Assembly (NCBI RefSeq): GCF_033042135.1
Contig: NZ_WBXM01000001.1
Span: 248,001-312,000 of the forward strand
Source: Haloechinothrix sp033042135
GTDB taxonomy: Bacteria; Actinomycetota; Actinomycetes; Mycobacteriales; Pseudonocardiaceae
Direction: 5' to 3'
Length of the DNA stretch: 64,000 bases
Made by a program: the position numbers and the translations under genes. The notes beneath the pieces were generated by a model. It did no database searches. It had not been told where the DNA came from and was given only the letters and a program-made list of their open reading frames with translations. Below, in pieces: positions 17,444 through 25,373 of the stretch. The first letter of the stretch is position 1; each line of letters opens with the position of its first letter.

Positions 17444-17710
17444 ATGGCGACGGATGACGACCGGGTCGACCGGTTGATTGTTCAGGTGCGGGCCGTGCTT
17501 TGCTGGCACGACCCGGAAGGCTTGCTCGCGCACGGGTGCCGGGAGGACGAGTACGACCCGGAAGCGTGGGATCTCGCGGTGCTGATCCTGACTGGTCGGC
17601 CGATGACGTGCGAGCTCGTGCTCGACACCTGGGACCGGTGGTTCGGGCCGGGATCCATCCGCGTACGTGACTCGAGCAAGCCCGGCAGAGGTGGACGCGC
17701 TGATCGCTGA
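17444..17710 (+). CDS. Small hypothetical protein
   Basis: 88 residues, acidic, Trp-rich (CWHDPEGLL, EAWDLAVLIL, LDTWDRWFGPGSIRV). ATG 17444 follows TTTGGGGAT, which looks better than the in-frame ATG 17420. No family was recognised. Divergent from the HD hydrolase gene by 49 bases, so the two may share a control region. Confidence 0.6.
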   Translation: MATDDDRVDRLIVQVRAVLCWHDPEGLLAHGCREDEYDPEAWDLAVLILTGRPMTCELVLDTWDRWFGPGSIRVRDSSKPGRGGRADR

Positions 17711-17761
17711 TCCCGACGCGCTCCACTGAACCGCGCGCGCCGCCCGGCGGGTGGAATGGTG

Positions 17762-18097
17762 TTACGCGGCGTGTTCGCAGGTCGGGCAGGTGCAGTCGAC
17801 GCAGGTGCAGCTGCTGCAAGCATCGTTGCAGCTCGCACACTGGCACTGCGCGTGGTTACACGTGGGGCAGGTGCAGTCGGCGCAGTCGCAGAGCGCACAG
17901 GAATCCGAGCAGTTCGGGCACGAGCAGGTGGTGCACTCGTCGTAGTGCACCCCGTTCTCGTCGCGGTGCTCGCGGTGCACATGCCCGTTATGCAGGTAAT
18001 CCACATGGTCGCCGTGGATCACCGATGCGTGTCCGCAGCCCGGGCCGTGCGTGTGGGCATGCTCCTCGGCCGGTCGGTGTTGGGTGGGCGTCGCCAT
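17762..18097 (-). CDS. Cys/His-rich metallothionein-like protein
   Basis: 111 residues with about 20 cysteines and 14 histidines. The N-terminal half is His-rich (EHAHTHGPGCGHAS, DHVDYLHNGHVHREH). The C-terminal half from residue 57 is an almost continuous series of CxC and CxxC units. The block DCTCPTC followed by N/E-H-A occurs twice, at about 77-86 and 102-111, so part of it is a tandem duplication. This composition fits binding of Zn, Cd or Cu in the cytosol; no signal peptide is seen. ATG 18097 has GAGGAGG upstream. A TTGACA-type promoter lies at 18138-18166. No ArsR/SmtB regulator is adjacent. Confidence 0.8.
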   Translation of the reverse strand: MATPTQHRPAEEHAHTHGPGCGHASVIHGDHVDYLHNGHVHREHRDENGVHYDECTTCSCPNCSDSCALCDCADCTCPTCNHAQCQCASCNDACSSCTCVDCTCPTCEHAA

Positions 18098-18137
18098 GCA
18101 GTCCTCCTCAGGTCTCGGCTAACAGCAAGCAACACCG

Positions 18138-18166
18138 ATACTTGTATGCGTATATGTTTATGTCAA
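18138..18166 (-). promoter_or_regulatory. Putative promoter of the Cys-rich gene
   Basis: On the minus strand, TTGACA at 18166-18161 is a perfect -35. It is followed after 17 bases by AAGTAT as a weak -10. The spacer is A+T-rich, with ATAC...GTAT arms that could bind a metal-responsive repressor. Confidence 0.45.
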
Positions 18167-18236
18167 TCTTGTGGGGTGCACGACCCCCTACAGGGGGACG
18201 GAAGGAAATCTCCAGGTCTGTTCGAGCGCCGGTGAG

Positions 18237-18740
18237 TTAGCCGGTACTGCCGTCGATCTGCTCGCGCAAGATGTCCATCTGGCCCGCGTGGCGTGCGGTT
18301 TCCTCGATGAGATGTACGTAGATCCAGCGAATCGAGACGCGGCCGAACTCGTGGTGCTCGACGGTGTCGTCGAGCGCGTACTCCGCGACCGCGGTTCGGG
18401 ACGCCGCGCACGTGGCGCGGTAGTCAGCGATCACGGATGCCACGGTCTCGTTCTCGTCGAGCCGGAACTCGGTGGCTCGGTCGTGGTCGCGCACGTTGGT
18501 TCCTGCCTGCGCGCCGACCAGTTGGTGAAACCAGCCGTATTCCACCCAACGAAGGTGCTTGACGATGCCGCCTAGGTTGGTCGCCGACGGCACCAGGCTG
18601 CGACGTGCGTCCTGCTCCGAAGCCCCGGCGAGTTTGCCGACGACGGTGTCCCGGTAGTCGTCGAGGAACGCGTCTAGCGTCGCCCGCTCGCCCGCGGTGG
18701 CGACGTCTCCGATGGAGTGGGTGGGTCGCGGTTGAGTCAT
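18237..18740 (-). CDS. DinB/DUF664 family protein
   Basis: 167 residues, a four-helix DinB-fold protein. Metal-binding histidines are seen in LGGIVKHLRWVEYGWF (first), then TVEHHEFG, and finally HLIEETARHAGQMDILRE (His pair). In actinobacteria many such proteins are mycothiol-dependent S-transferases or enzymes of unknown substrate. ATG 18740 has no good ribosome site, so it may be leaderless. The open frame extends far upstream but overlaps the divergent methyltransferase gene. Its 5' end is divergent to the gene at 18852. Confidence 0.82.
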   Translation of the reverse strand: MTQPRPTHSIGDVATAGERATLDAFLDDYRDTVVGKLAGASEQDARRSLVPSATNLGGIVKHLRWVEYGWFHQLVGAQAGTNVRDHDRATEFRLDENETVASVIADYRATCAASRTAVAEYALDDTVEHHEFGRVSIRWIYVHLIEETARHAGQMDILREQIDGSTG

Positions 18741-18851
18741 GACGGGAGGGTAGGTCCCCCGACCGACATCGTCGCTTTCCGCCCGCGAAACGTGTGCGCC
18801 TGCCTGGATATTCGGGCGACACTGCGGTGGATCCCGGCTAACGTGCCTGGG

Positions 18852-19601
18852 GTGACCAGGTTCGCCGAGTACACCGATCCCCGGCTCGTCCGGCTGTACG
18901 ACGCGGTGTGTTCCGGGCGCCACGATATCGACTTCTACCTCGGGCTCGCCCGGGAATACGCCGCTTGGAGGGTCGTCGACATCGGTTGTGGCACCGGGCG
19001 GCTCGCCTGTGAGCTCGCCGCGCTCGGGTGCGAGGTGACCGGCGTCGACCCGGCACCTGCCATGATCGAGTTCGCTCGGAACCGGCCGGGAGGTACGGCC
19101 GTGCGCTGGGTCGAGGGCCACGCGGGCACGGTCGGCGAGCTTGGCGCCGACCTGGCGGTCATGACCGGCCACGTGGCACAGGTGATCGTCGATGACTGGC
19201 AGTGGCACCGCACGCTGCGGGCTGCCTGGCAAGCGCTGCGACCCGGTGGTGTGCTGGCATTCGAGTCCCGTAACCCGGACGCGTCGCGATGGACCGCTGG
19301 CGGAATGGCCCCGGAGTCGTGTCGATACGTCGATGATCCTGTGTTGGGGCGGGTGGCGGTGCGGCTGCGCGAGCTGGCGCCGCGCGGCGACCTGGCTCGC
19401 TCGCAGCTCACCTACACCCTCACCGCCACCGGCGACACGCTGACCTCCACCACCGAGCTGCGGTTCCGCAGCCGGGCCGAACTCACCCGAGCACTGGCAG
19501 GCGCGGGTTTCGCGGTCCAGCAGGTCTACGGGGACTGGGGCCGTGAGCCGGTGACTCCGTGGAGCCCCGAGCTGATCGTCGTCGCCACCCGCGACGGGTG
19601 A
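18852..19601 (+). CDS. Class I SAM-dependent methyltransferase
   Basis: 249 residues from GTG 18852. Motif I is VVDIGCGTGRLA near residue 42, motif II is VTGVDPAPAMIEFAR, and WQALRPGGVLAFESRNP is the post-motif III strand. The N-terminus (RFAEYTDPRLVRLYDAV) is the usual lead-in of small-molecule methyltransferases of this type. The substrate is unknown. The 3' end is separated from the convergent PP2C-like gene by only three bases, so there is no room for a terminator between them. Confidence 0.85.
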   Translation: MTRFAEYTDPRLVRLYDAVCSGRHDIDFYLGLAREYAAWRVVDIGCGTGRLACELAALGCEVTGVDPAPAMIEFARNRPGGTAVRWVEGHAGTVGELGADLAVMTGHVAQVIVDDWQWHRTLRAAWQALRPGGVLAFESRNPDASRWTAGGMAPESCRYVDDPVLGRVAVRLRELAPRGDLARSQLTYTLTATGDTLTSTTELRFRSRAELTRALAGAGFAVQQVYGDWGREPVTPWSPELIVVATRDG

Positions 19602-19604
19602 CCG

Positions 19605-20432
19605 TTACTGGTCGGAGCTGCCCGCGATGCAGGCAGGCAGGGCGGTGAACCGGACGGCCGCGAGGCTCTTGTCGTCGTGGCGCTTGGCGCGCGGTAGCTC
19701 CCCGGCATCGGGATCGCCGTGCGCCTCCCACGCCTCGCAATGGTGCAGCATGTCGGCGAGCTTTCCAGTGTCCGAGTGCACCAGGTGCGGCCAGTCGTCG
19801 AGCCCGAGATGGTCCATCGTCGTGTAGGCACCGTCGGTGAGCAGCACCGCCCACGGCGCCGTGCTGACCGGATGCGAGGCGACCAGGGCGTGTTCGGCAG
19901 CCACCGGATCCGCCTCGGCGATCCAGTAGCCGCCCGGCTGGTTGCGGCGAGCCGCCTGCTGCTCCTGCAGCTCCCGCAGCAGCGCGGTGTGCTCGGAGTC
20001 GTAGCCGTGCCCGGCGGCAAGCCGCTCGCGGTACCGCCTGCGGGGTTCGAGGTCGAGGTCGTCCATCCGCGCGTCGGTGAGCACCTCCTCGGGAAGCACG
20101 ATCACACTGTCACCGAGCAGCAAGAATTCGACCCGCTTGTCGAGCTCGCGGGCGATGGCGACAGTGCTCGACGGCGACCGGCCGGGAGTCAGGTCCAGCT
20201 GGCGCGCGGTGTGCTCGATCCCGTCGGCCAGCAGCCTGCGCAGATCGGCGTCGGGCGCGGCGTTCAGCGCGTCACGCAGGTAGCTGCCCAGATGGTCGGC
20301 GTAGACCGAGGCGGGTACGGGAACCGGCAGGAACGCCGAGGCCCCGTCGAGCACGACCACGGCGTGCCCTGCCGTGAAGATCTTGTCGTCGCTGTCGTGG
20401 ATGGCCGGAAGCTGCGCGGTCGCCACGTGCAT
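19605..20432 (-). CDS. PP2C-like protein phosphatase
   Basis: 275 residues. The motifs fit the PPM/PP2C Ser/Thr phosphatase fold: AVVVLDGASAF (metal-binding Asp), SSTVAIARE, FLLLGDSVIVL, LLTDGAYTTMD and the closing KRHDDKSLAAV (metal-binding Asp). The spacing is looser than in PstP, so it belongs to a divergent subgroup. ATG 20432 is used. Same strand as the VOC and DedA genes upstream; it may be the last gene of that run. Confidence 0.75.
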   Translation of the reverse strand: MHVATAQLPAIHDSDDKIFTAGHAVVVLDGASAFLPVPVPASVYADHLGSYLRDALNAAPDADLRRLLADGIEHTARQLDLTPGRSPSSTVAIARELDKRVEFLLLGDSVIVLPEEVLTDARMDDLDLEPRRRYRERLAAGHGYDSEHTALLRELQEQQAARRNQPGGYWIAEADPVAAEHALVASHPVSTAPWAVLLTDGAYTTMDHLGLDDWPHLVHSDTGKLADMLHHCEAWEAHGDPDAGELPRAKRHDDKSLAAVRFTALPACIAGSSDQ

Positions 20433-20471
20433 GCTGATCAGCCTACGCCGCTCCCGTGCGGTGCCTGGCGA

Positions 20472-20843
20472 TCAGGAGACCTCCTGCACCGTCCGGGAGA
20501 GCAGGCAGAACTCGTTGCCCTCGGGATCGCCGAGGACCACCCAGCTGACATCGGGTCCCTGACCGACATCGACCCGGCGCGCGCCCAGCGCCTCCAGCCT
20601 GGCGAGTTCCTCGTCGAAGGTGCTGCCATCCGCCCGCAGGTCGAGATGCAGCCGGTTCTTGCTCTCCTTGCGTTCCGGGACCGCGAGGACATCGATGCGG
20701 GGCCAGCTCCCGTCGGCTGCGGCGATGCCGATCCCCTCTTCGGCCACCTCCACTACCTCCCAGCCGAGCACGGCGCACCAGAATTCAGCGACCGGGCGGG
20801 GTTGTACGGCATCGATCGCGATCACGGCGATATGGCTTGTCAT
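20472..20843 (-). CDS. VOC-family (glyoxalase-like) protein
   Basis: 123 residues with one betaalphabetabetabeta module pair: HIAVIAIDAVQPRPVAEFW at the start, RLHLDLRADGS in the middle, and WVVLGDPEGNEFCLLS at the end. This is the CppA/glyoxalase-like subgroup common in actinobacteria. The metal ligands are not certain and the substrate is unknown. ATG 20843 is used; GTG 20861 in frame is an alternative. Neither has a good ribosome site. Confidence 0.8.
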   Translation of the reverse strand: MTSHIAVIAIDAVQPRPVAEFWCAVLGWEVVEVAEEGIGIAAADGSWPRIDVLAVPERKESKNRLHLDLRADGSTFDEELARLEALGARRVDVGQGPDVSWVVLGDPEGNEFCLLSRTVQEVS

Positions 20844-20924
20844 AAGGGCATTCTTGCCCACAGGAAGGCTGTCCGGGCGCGATTTCGGGATGTGGTGCCC
20901 CCACCGGGCGCGCAGCCGCAGCTG

Positions 20925-21563
20925 CTACGGCACGTGCTGCGGTTCCGGCGCCGGCGTCACTGGGCGCTTGCGTCGTTTGCGGACAACGAGGACAGCAACC
21001 GCGATGACGATCAGCCCGAGGACAACCAGGCTGCCGTATTCCAGAGCTTCCTCGATCCGGCGGGCAGCGGCCCCGGCGAGCGCGCCCAGCGCGATGTGCA
21101 GCGCGCACCAGCTGACACCGGCGAGCGTGGCGGCGGGAAGGAACCGGCGAAGCGGCAGCCCGGCCGCCCCAGCGGCGGCAGGCACCAGCGAGCGCATCAC
21201 CGGCAGGTAGATCGCGATCATGACGGCGAGCGGGCCGCGCCTGCGCAGGAAAGCGGTGGCGCTGTCCCAGCTGCCCGCCCCGTAGCGGCGGATGAGCGTG
21301 GACTGGCGGATGCGCGGACCGAGAAAGTAACCGAGCGCGTACCCGATGCAGTACCCGGCGACCGCGAAGATCGAGGTCACCATCCACGTGGCGATGAACC
21401 GCTCCGGGCTGGTGGCGGTCGTCCCGACGAGTAGCAGGGCCGACTCGCCCGGCGCGATCATGCCGAGGCCCACGGTCGTCTCCGCGCCCACGAGCAGCGC
21501 AGCGACCAGGATCAGCAGTTTCGGCGGCAGGCTGGCCAGCCACGCGAGGAAGTCAGCGATCAC
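20925..21563 (-). CDS. DedA-family membrane protein
   Basis: 212 residues with about five hydrophobic segments. The DedA signature is seen in GAETTVGLGMIAPGESALLLVG and in the re-entrant part FLRRRGPLAVMIAIYLPVMRSLVPAAAG, where the Arg is conserved. Several DedA proteins act as lipid (undecaprenyl phosphate) transporters. The C-terminus ends in a basic stretch VVRKRRKRP. GTG 21563 is the start. Confidence 0.88.
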   Translation of the reverse strand: MIADFLAWLASLPPKLLILVAALLVGAETTVGLGMIAPGESALLLVGTTATSPERFIATWMVTSIFAVAGYCIGYALGYFLGPRIRQSTLIRRYGAGSWDSATAFLRRRGPLAVMIAIYLPVMRSLVPAAAGAAGLPLRRFLPAATLAGVSWCALHIALGALAGAAARRIEEALEYGSLVVLGLIVIAVAVLVVRKRRKRPVTPAPEPQHVP

Positions 21564-21862
21564 TCGAGGGCCCTATCGCGGTCCGGTCTCGACCACACGC
21601 CGCAGGCAACGTGCGCCGCTCGGCCGCTGCCCCTTCGCGACGATCCGGCGACAGCGTTATCCCCGGTCATCCCTGCTCAGCGTGTGTGGAGTATCGACAG
21701 CGACTATACGTGGCTCGCGGCAGCGTGCAGGTGTGATGCGCGTCAACCCCACCCGAGCCTGGGGTGAAATCCGTGCAACGGCGATCGCGGGTGGAGGTCG
21801 TGGGTAGTGGAGCGTTATGATCCGGCCTCCTCGGAGCGGGTGGCCGCGTACGATGAGCCAGC
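21564..21862. other. Intergenic region before truncated methyltransferase
   Basis: 299 bases between divergent genes. No gene or clear repeat was seen. The last part carries the start region of the methyltransferase remnant. Confidence 0.5.
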
Positions 21863-22170
21863 GTGAGCGAGGCTGATTTTCTTGCCCGGACCCGCGCGTC
21901 CTACGACACGCTGGCTGCGGACTACGCGGCACACTTCCGTGACGAGCTGGATGCCAAGCCGATGGACCGGGCGCTGCTCGGCTGTGTCGCCGAGCTCGTG
22001 CGGGCGGACGCCACGGGGCCGGTCGCCGATGTCGGTTGCGGCCCAGGGCGCATCACAGCGCACCTGCACGCGCTCGGGGTACCGACCTTCGGTATCGACC
22101 TGTCACCACAGATGATCGCCGCCGCTCGCCGGAGTTATCCGGAGCTGGGGTTCGAGGAGGGGTCGATGGC
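21863..22170 (+). pseudogene. SAM methyltransferase, N-terminal remnant
   Basis: From GTG 21863 the first 103 residues are a normal class I methyltransferase N-terminus: SYDTLAADYAAHF, then VADVGCGPGRITAHLHALG and FGIDLSPQMIAAAR. The similarity ends abruptly after LGFEEGSMA at about 22170. Beyond this point the frame encodes nonsense to 22393. A different gene fragment, a deaminase, begins exactly there in another frame. The rest of the methyltransferase (motifs beyond II) has been deleted. Confidence 0.8.
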
Positions 22171-22485
22171 CACGCGGACACGGTCGGTGTGTGTCACGAA
22201 GTGGGTGCGCTGTGCGAGGCGTACAAACGAGGGCGCACCGTCGTGGCCTCGGTGTGCGTCGTCCGCTCGGAACCTGACGCCGCTTTCTGGATCCTCAGCC
22301 CGTGCGGGCTCTGCCAGGAGCGTCTGTTCGCATACGGTCCCGACGTCGAGGTGGCGGTTCCCGAGCCGGACGATGTCACGCGGTACCGCATGATGCCGTT
22401 ACGGGCGCTGCAACCGCATTGGTGGGCGCGTGTGTTCGCCGACGAACCGTGGCCGTACCCATCACAGGCTGGGCAGGAGGGATAG
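22171..22485 (+). pseudogene. Cytidine/blasticidin-type deaminase, C-terminal remnant
   Basis: In the frame ending at 22485 the protein reads CHEVGALCEAYKRG, TVVASVCVV, then WILSPCGLCQERL and YGPDVEVAVP. PCGLC is the Cys-pair zinc site of cytidine deaminase-fold enzymes and the text around it matches the CDA/blasticidin-S deaminase group. The first part of the domain is missing; the sequence upstream is methyltransferase. There is no start codon with a ribosome site for this fragment. Confidence 0.7.
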
Positions 22486-22499
22486 CGGGTCCGTCACAC

Positions 22500-22985
22500 C
22501 TACCCTGCGATCCGGCCGGATGATGGTGGCACTTCGGCTTGGAGTAGCCGAGGGGAGTTGACGAACCGCTGCCGCTCGTACATCGGCACCGCCCGGTCGC
22601 TGGAGTGGACGGTGACACGTTCCACCCCGGCTTCGCGTGCCAACCGCATGATGGCTTCGATGAGCCGGCCGCCATGACCACGATCCCGCTCGTGCGGGAC
22701 CACGTACACACTCTGTACGTCGCCGGATGAGCGCTCGACCGATCGCGGGGTCGGTACGCGCGGAACGATCGCCAACCACGCCATGCCGATGATCTCGCTG
22801 CCGCGAAGCATGACTACGGCCCGGTGTGACCGCCGGTTCCGTTGGGCCCACAGCACGAAGCTGTGAACGAACTCGTCGTGGTTGATGGTAGGTGTTCGAC
22901 CGTTTTCCAAGTCCCATTGCCAGCGAAACTCGGCGAGCGTGGCGAGCTCATCGTCGTTCGGAGGGCGGACTGCGAGATCGTCCAT
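22500..22985 (-). CDS. GNAT-family N-acetyltransferase
   Basis: 161 residues from ATG 22985. The acetyl-CoA-binding region is VQSVYVVPHERDRGHGGRLIEAIMRLARE (motif A, with R-x-x-G-x-G/H-type loop), and VTVHSSDRAVPMYERQRFV is motif B. Substrate unknown. The open frame extends upstream through the tRNA gene, so a start inside is certain. It is the first gene downstream of the tRNA-Gly terminator. Confidence 0.85.
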   Translation of the reverse strand: MDDLAVRPPNDDELATLAEFRWQWDLENGRTPTINHDEFVHSFVLWAQRNRRSHRAVVMLRGSEIIGMAWLAIVPRVPTPRSVERSSGDVQSVYVVPHERDRGHGGRLIEAIMRLAREAGVERVTVHSSDRAVPMYERQRFVNSPRLLQAEVPPSSGRIAG

Positions 22986-23090
22986 GCGGTCAGTGTGCGA
23001 CAAGCGATCGCCTGCGTGCTGCCCGGCTCTGCGGTCGCGCGCAGGACGGCGCAGCGGGGCGCGTGGGGCACCCGTCGCAGTGCACAAACG

Positions 23091-23134
23091 AAACCCCCAG
23101 GTCTGGTGTGGACACCTTCCGACCTGGGGGTTTT
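23091..23134 (-). terminator. Intrinsic terminator of tRNA-Gly
   Basis: AAACCCCCAGGTC and GACCTGGGGGTTTT pair as a 13-bp stem with a 17-base loop. It starts eight bases past the 3' end of the tRNA on the minus strand. T-runs are present on both sides, so it can also stop plus-strand transcription. Confidence 0.85.
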
Positions 23135-23142
23135 GTGGTGGA

Positions 23143-23212
23143 GCGGATGACGGGAATCGAACCCGCGTTCTCAGCTTGGGAAGCTGATGTTCTACCATTG
23201 AACTACATCCGC
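23143..23212 (-). tRNA. tRNA-Gly (anticodon CCC)
   Basis: Read on the minus strand it begins GCGGATG and ends CATCCGC (acceptor stem). It has a D-arm with GTTC...GAAC, an anticodon stem TCAGC/GCTGA around loop TTCCCAA (anticodon CCC), and a T-arm with loop TTCGATT. Length 70 without CCA, which is not encoded. Confidence 0.95.
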
Positions 23213-23305
23213 ACGTCGCCCCATAGGATACACAGTTCGGCGACCCGGAGATCAACCCCCTCCCCGGTGAGAACTCGTTCACGTCTTGACCTGGACTCGA
23301 TAAGT

Positions 23306-23321
23306 GACAACACTTGTTGTC
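23306..23321. promoter_or_regulatory. Palindromic operator upstream of MpaB-type gene
   Basis: GACAACA-CT-TGTTGTC is a perfect 7-2-7 palindrome 36 bases before the start codon at 23358. TTGACC lies 15 bases further upstream as a likely -35, so a bound repressor would cover the promoter. It fits a TetR-type dimer; the regulator is not adjacent. Confidence 0.6.
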
Positions 23322-23357
23322 TCAAGCAGAATCGTGTCGCGGAAGGCAGGTCGTGCG

Positions 23358-24602
23358 ATGGTCACCGAGGTTGTTGCGGGGAGTGGTTCTGACGTGCGGC
23401 TGCCGGACCCCGAGCTGTTCCGGCAGGGTCCGTTGCGCCTGGCGAAGGCGCTGTGGAGCACTGGTGATCTGCGCGCAGAGCCTGCCCAGCTGCGGCGATT
23501 GCGCGGTTATGCCGAGGCAGGCGACCCGCCTGCGGACGCGCTCGTGCGGATGATTGATGCGATGCCGCACGGGCGTGGTCATGCGCTGTTCGAGCAGGCA
23601 CTGACGCAAGGTATCGCCAGCGTGCACGACGCGCCGGACGAGCTGGTGGCGTTCTTCGCCGATGTCGAGGCCACCCCGTACTGGGTGGATCCGGCACGCC
23701 TTGACCGGGGAGCGCGCGCCATCACCAGGACCGGACTGCTGGGGATGTTCCCGCTCGCCGACATGTCGCTCATGGGTGGTTATCTCGCCTCGCGCGCCGC
23801 CAAGACGCTGGTCGCGACCGGCGATCTGGAGTACACCGCCCCCAAACGCCTGATCGAGACCGCCACCTGGTGGCTGGATGTCACGACTCCGGGCGCGATG
23901 CGGCACGGCGCCATCGGGTACTGCTCCGCGCTACGCGTGCGGCTGGTGCACGCACATGTACGCGCGGCCATGCAGCGTCGGAAGGATTGGGACTACGAAG
24001 CCTGGGACCATCCCGTCAACCAGGTGCAGACTGTTGGCACGCTGCTACTGTTCTCCCAGGTGTTCGTGCTCGGTACGCAGATGCTCGGCATCCGCTACAG
24101 CAAGCGGGAGCGTGACGACATCCTCCACCTGTGGCGCTACATCGGGTGGCTGATGGGGGTGGACGAAGGGTTGCTGCCCGCCACCGAAGAGGACGCCTGG
24201 CGGATGCTGTGGCTGCTGGCTGCGACAGAGTTCATCCCAGACGACGATTCCAAGCGCCTGGCCAGCGCGCTGCTGGAGACACACGGCGGCGTCGCTGAGC
24301 GCTTCGGCGCGCTCGGCGAGCTGGTGGGAGGCGCGTCGATCGCGCTGCATTCGGCGATCAGCCGGATGCTCATCGGTGACCGCAACGCGGATTACCTCGA
24401 TCTGCCGAAGCAGCCGCTCGCGCAGGTGGTGGTGCTGGGTCTGGCTTCGGCCAACTTCGTGGTCGAGACGGTGCGCAAGCGGGTACCGGGCGCGACGTTG
24501 TTGCAGGAGAAGGTGGGTGCGATCGCGCGGACGCAGTACGCCCGCCAGCTGGGCAGACTGGTGGACCTCGATCAGAGTTATGCCTCCCATATGGCAGGCT
24601 AG
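23358..24602 (+). CDS. Oxygenase MpaB-family (DUF2236) protein
   Basis: 414 residues from ATG 23358, with GGAAGGCAGG upstream. The family pattern includes YWVDPARLDRGARAITR, YLASRAAKTLVATGDLEYTAPKRLIETATWWLDVT, VRLVHAHVR and WDHPVNQVQTVGTLL, then YIGWLMGVDEGLLP. His residues in VHAHVR and WDHPVNQ are probably haem or metal ligands. Related fungal MpaB and latex-clearing proteins cleave C=C bonds oxidatively, but the substrate here is unknown. It has its own promoter with a palindromic operator. Confidence 0.8.
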   Translation: MVTEVVAGSGSDVRLPDPELFRQGPLRLAKALWSTGDLRAEPAQLRRLRGYAEAGDPPADALVRMIDAMPHGRGHALFEQALTQGIASVHDAPDELVAFFADVEATPYWVDPARLDRGARAITRTGLLGMFPLADMSLMGGYLASRAAKTLVATGDLEYTAPKRLIETATWWLDVTTPGAMRHGAIGYCSALRVRLVHAHVRAAMQRRKDWDYEAWDHPVNQVQTVGTLLLFSQVFVLGTQMLGIRYSKRERDDILHLWRYIGWLMGVDEGLLPATEEDAWRMLWLLAATEFIPDDDSKRLASALLETHGGVAERFGALGELVGGASIALHSAISRMLIGDRNADYLDLPKQPLAQVVVLGLASANFVVETVRKRVPGATLLQEKVGAIARTQYARQLGRLVDLDQSYASHMAG

Positions 24603-24657
24603 GGAGCCGAACGTGACGTCCGTTCCGTCTACGGCCCTGAACGTCACGTTCGGCTCC
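24603..24657. repeat. Intergenic inverted repeat, family B copy 2
   Basis: The best-preserved family B copy. GGAGCCGAACGTGACG and CGTCACGTTCGGCTCC form a perfect 16-bp stem with a 23-base middle. It begins one base after the stop of the MpaB-type gene and ends 19 bases before dcd. Confidence 0.9.
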
Positions 24658-24676
24658 ACCCCACCAGGGAGTTGAT

Positions 24677-25270
24677 GTGCTGCTCAGTGATCGCGACCTC
24701 CGCAAGGAAGTCGAGGCAGGCAGGCTCGGCCTGCACCCGTACGACACCGAGATGGTGCAGCCTGCCAGCATCGACGTGCGCCTCGACCGGTACTTCCGGG
24801 TATTTGACAACTCCAAGTACACCCATATCGACCCGGCGCTGCAGCAGGACGAGCTGACCTCCCTCGTCGAGCAGGAGGGCGACGACCCGTTCGTGCTGCA
24901 TCCAGGGGAGTTCGTGCTGGCCTCGACATTCGAGCAGGTCACCCTCCCCGACGATCTGGCAGGCAGGTTGGAGGGTAAGTCCTCCCTTGGCAGGCTCGGC
25001 CTGCTGACCCACTCCACTGCTGGCTTCATCGACCCGGGCTTCACCGGGCACATCACCCTGGAGCTGTCGAACGTGGCGAACCTGCCGATCACACTGTGGC
25101 CCGGCATGAAGATCGGCCAGCTCTGCCTGTTCCGGCTGTCCAGCCCCGCCGACTTCCCGTACGGCACGGCCGAGGCGGGTTCCCGGTACCAGGGGCAGCG
25201 TGGACCAACCCCGAGCAGGGCCTACAAGAACTTCCACCGCTCCGACACCAGCAGGCAGGAGAGGCAGTAG
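24677..25270 (+). CDS. dcd: dCTP deaminase (dUMP-forming type likely)
   Basis: 197 residues. Converts dCTP to dUTP, and in actinobacteria usually on to dUMP. Start MLLSDRDLRKEVEAGRLGLHP, then VQPASIDVRLDRYFRVF, and the active-site segment LEGKSSLGRLGLLTHSTAGFIDPGFTGHITLELSN with the catalytic Glu. The C-terminal SRYQGQRGPTPSRAYKNF closes over the nucleotide. GTG 24677 has AGGGAG upstream. The M. tuberculosis homologue (Rv0321) also lies close to ugd. Convergent with etfD; the strong hairpin at 25311-25358 separates them. Confidence 0.95.
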   Translation: MLLSDRDLRKEVEAGRLGLHPYDTEMVQPASIDVRLDRYFRVFDNSKYTHIDPALQQDELTSLVEQEGDDPFVLHPGEFVLASTFEQVTLPDDLAGRLEGKSSLGRLGLLTHSTAGFIDPGFTGHITLELSNVANLPITLWPGMKIGQLCLFRLSSPADFPYGTAEAGSRYQGQRGPTPSRAYKNFHRSDTSRQERQ

Positions 25271-25310
25271 CGCAGTCGCGCGGCGACCCGCAGCGGGATT
25301 CACAAGCGAA

Positions 25311-25358
25311 AACAAGGGGCGCGTGGTGGCCCGTAAGGCCTGCCACGCGCCCCTTGTT
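25311..25358. terminator. Bidirectional hairpin between dcd and etfD
   Basis: AACAAGGGGCGCGTGG and CCACGCGCCCCTTGTT give a perfect 16-bp stem with a 16-base loop. It lies between the two convergent stop codons, at a position suited to ending both transcripts. Confidence 0.8.
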
Positions 25359-25373
25359 CGCTGGGGTTGGCGG

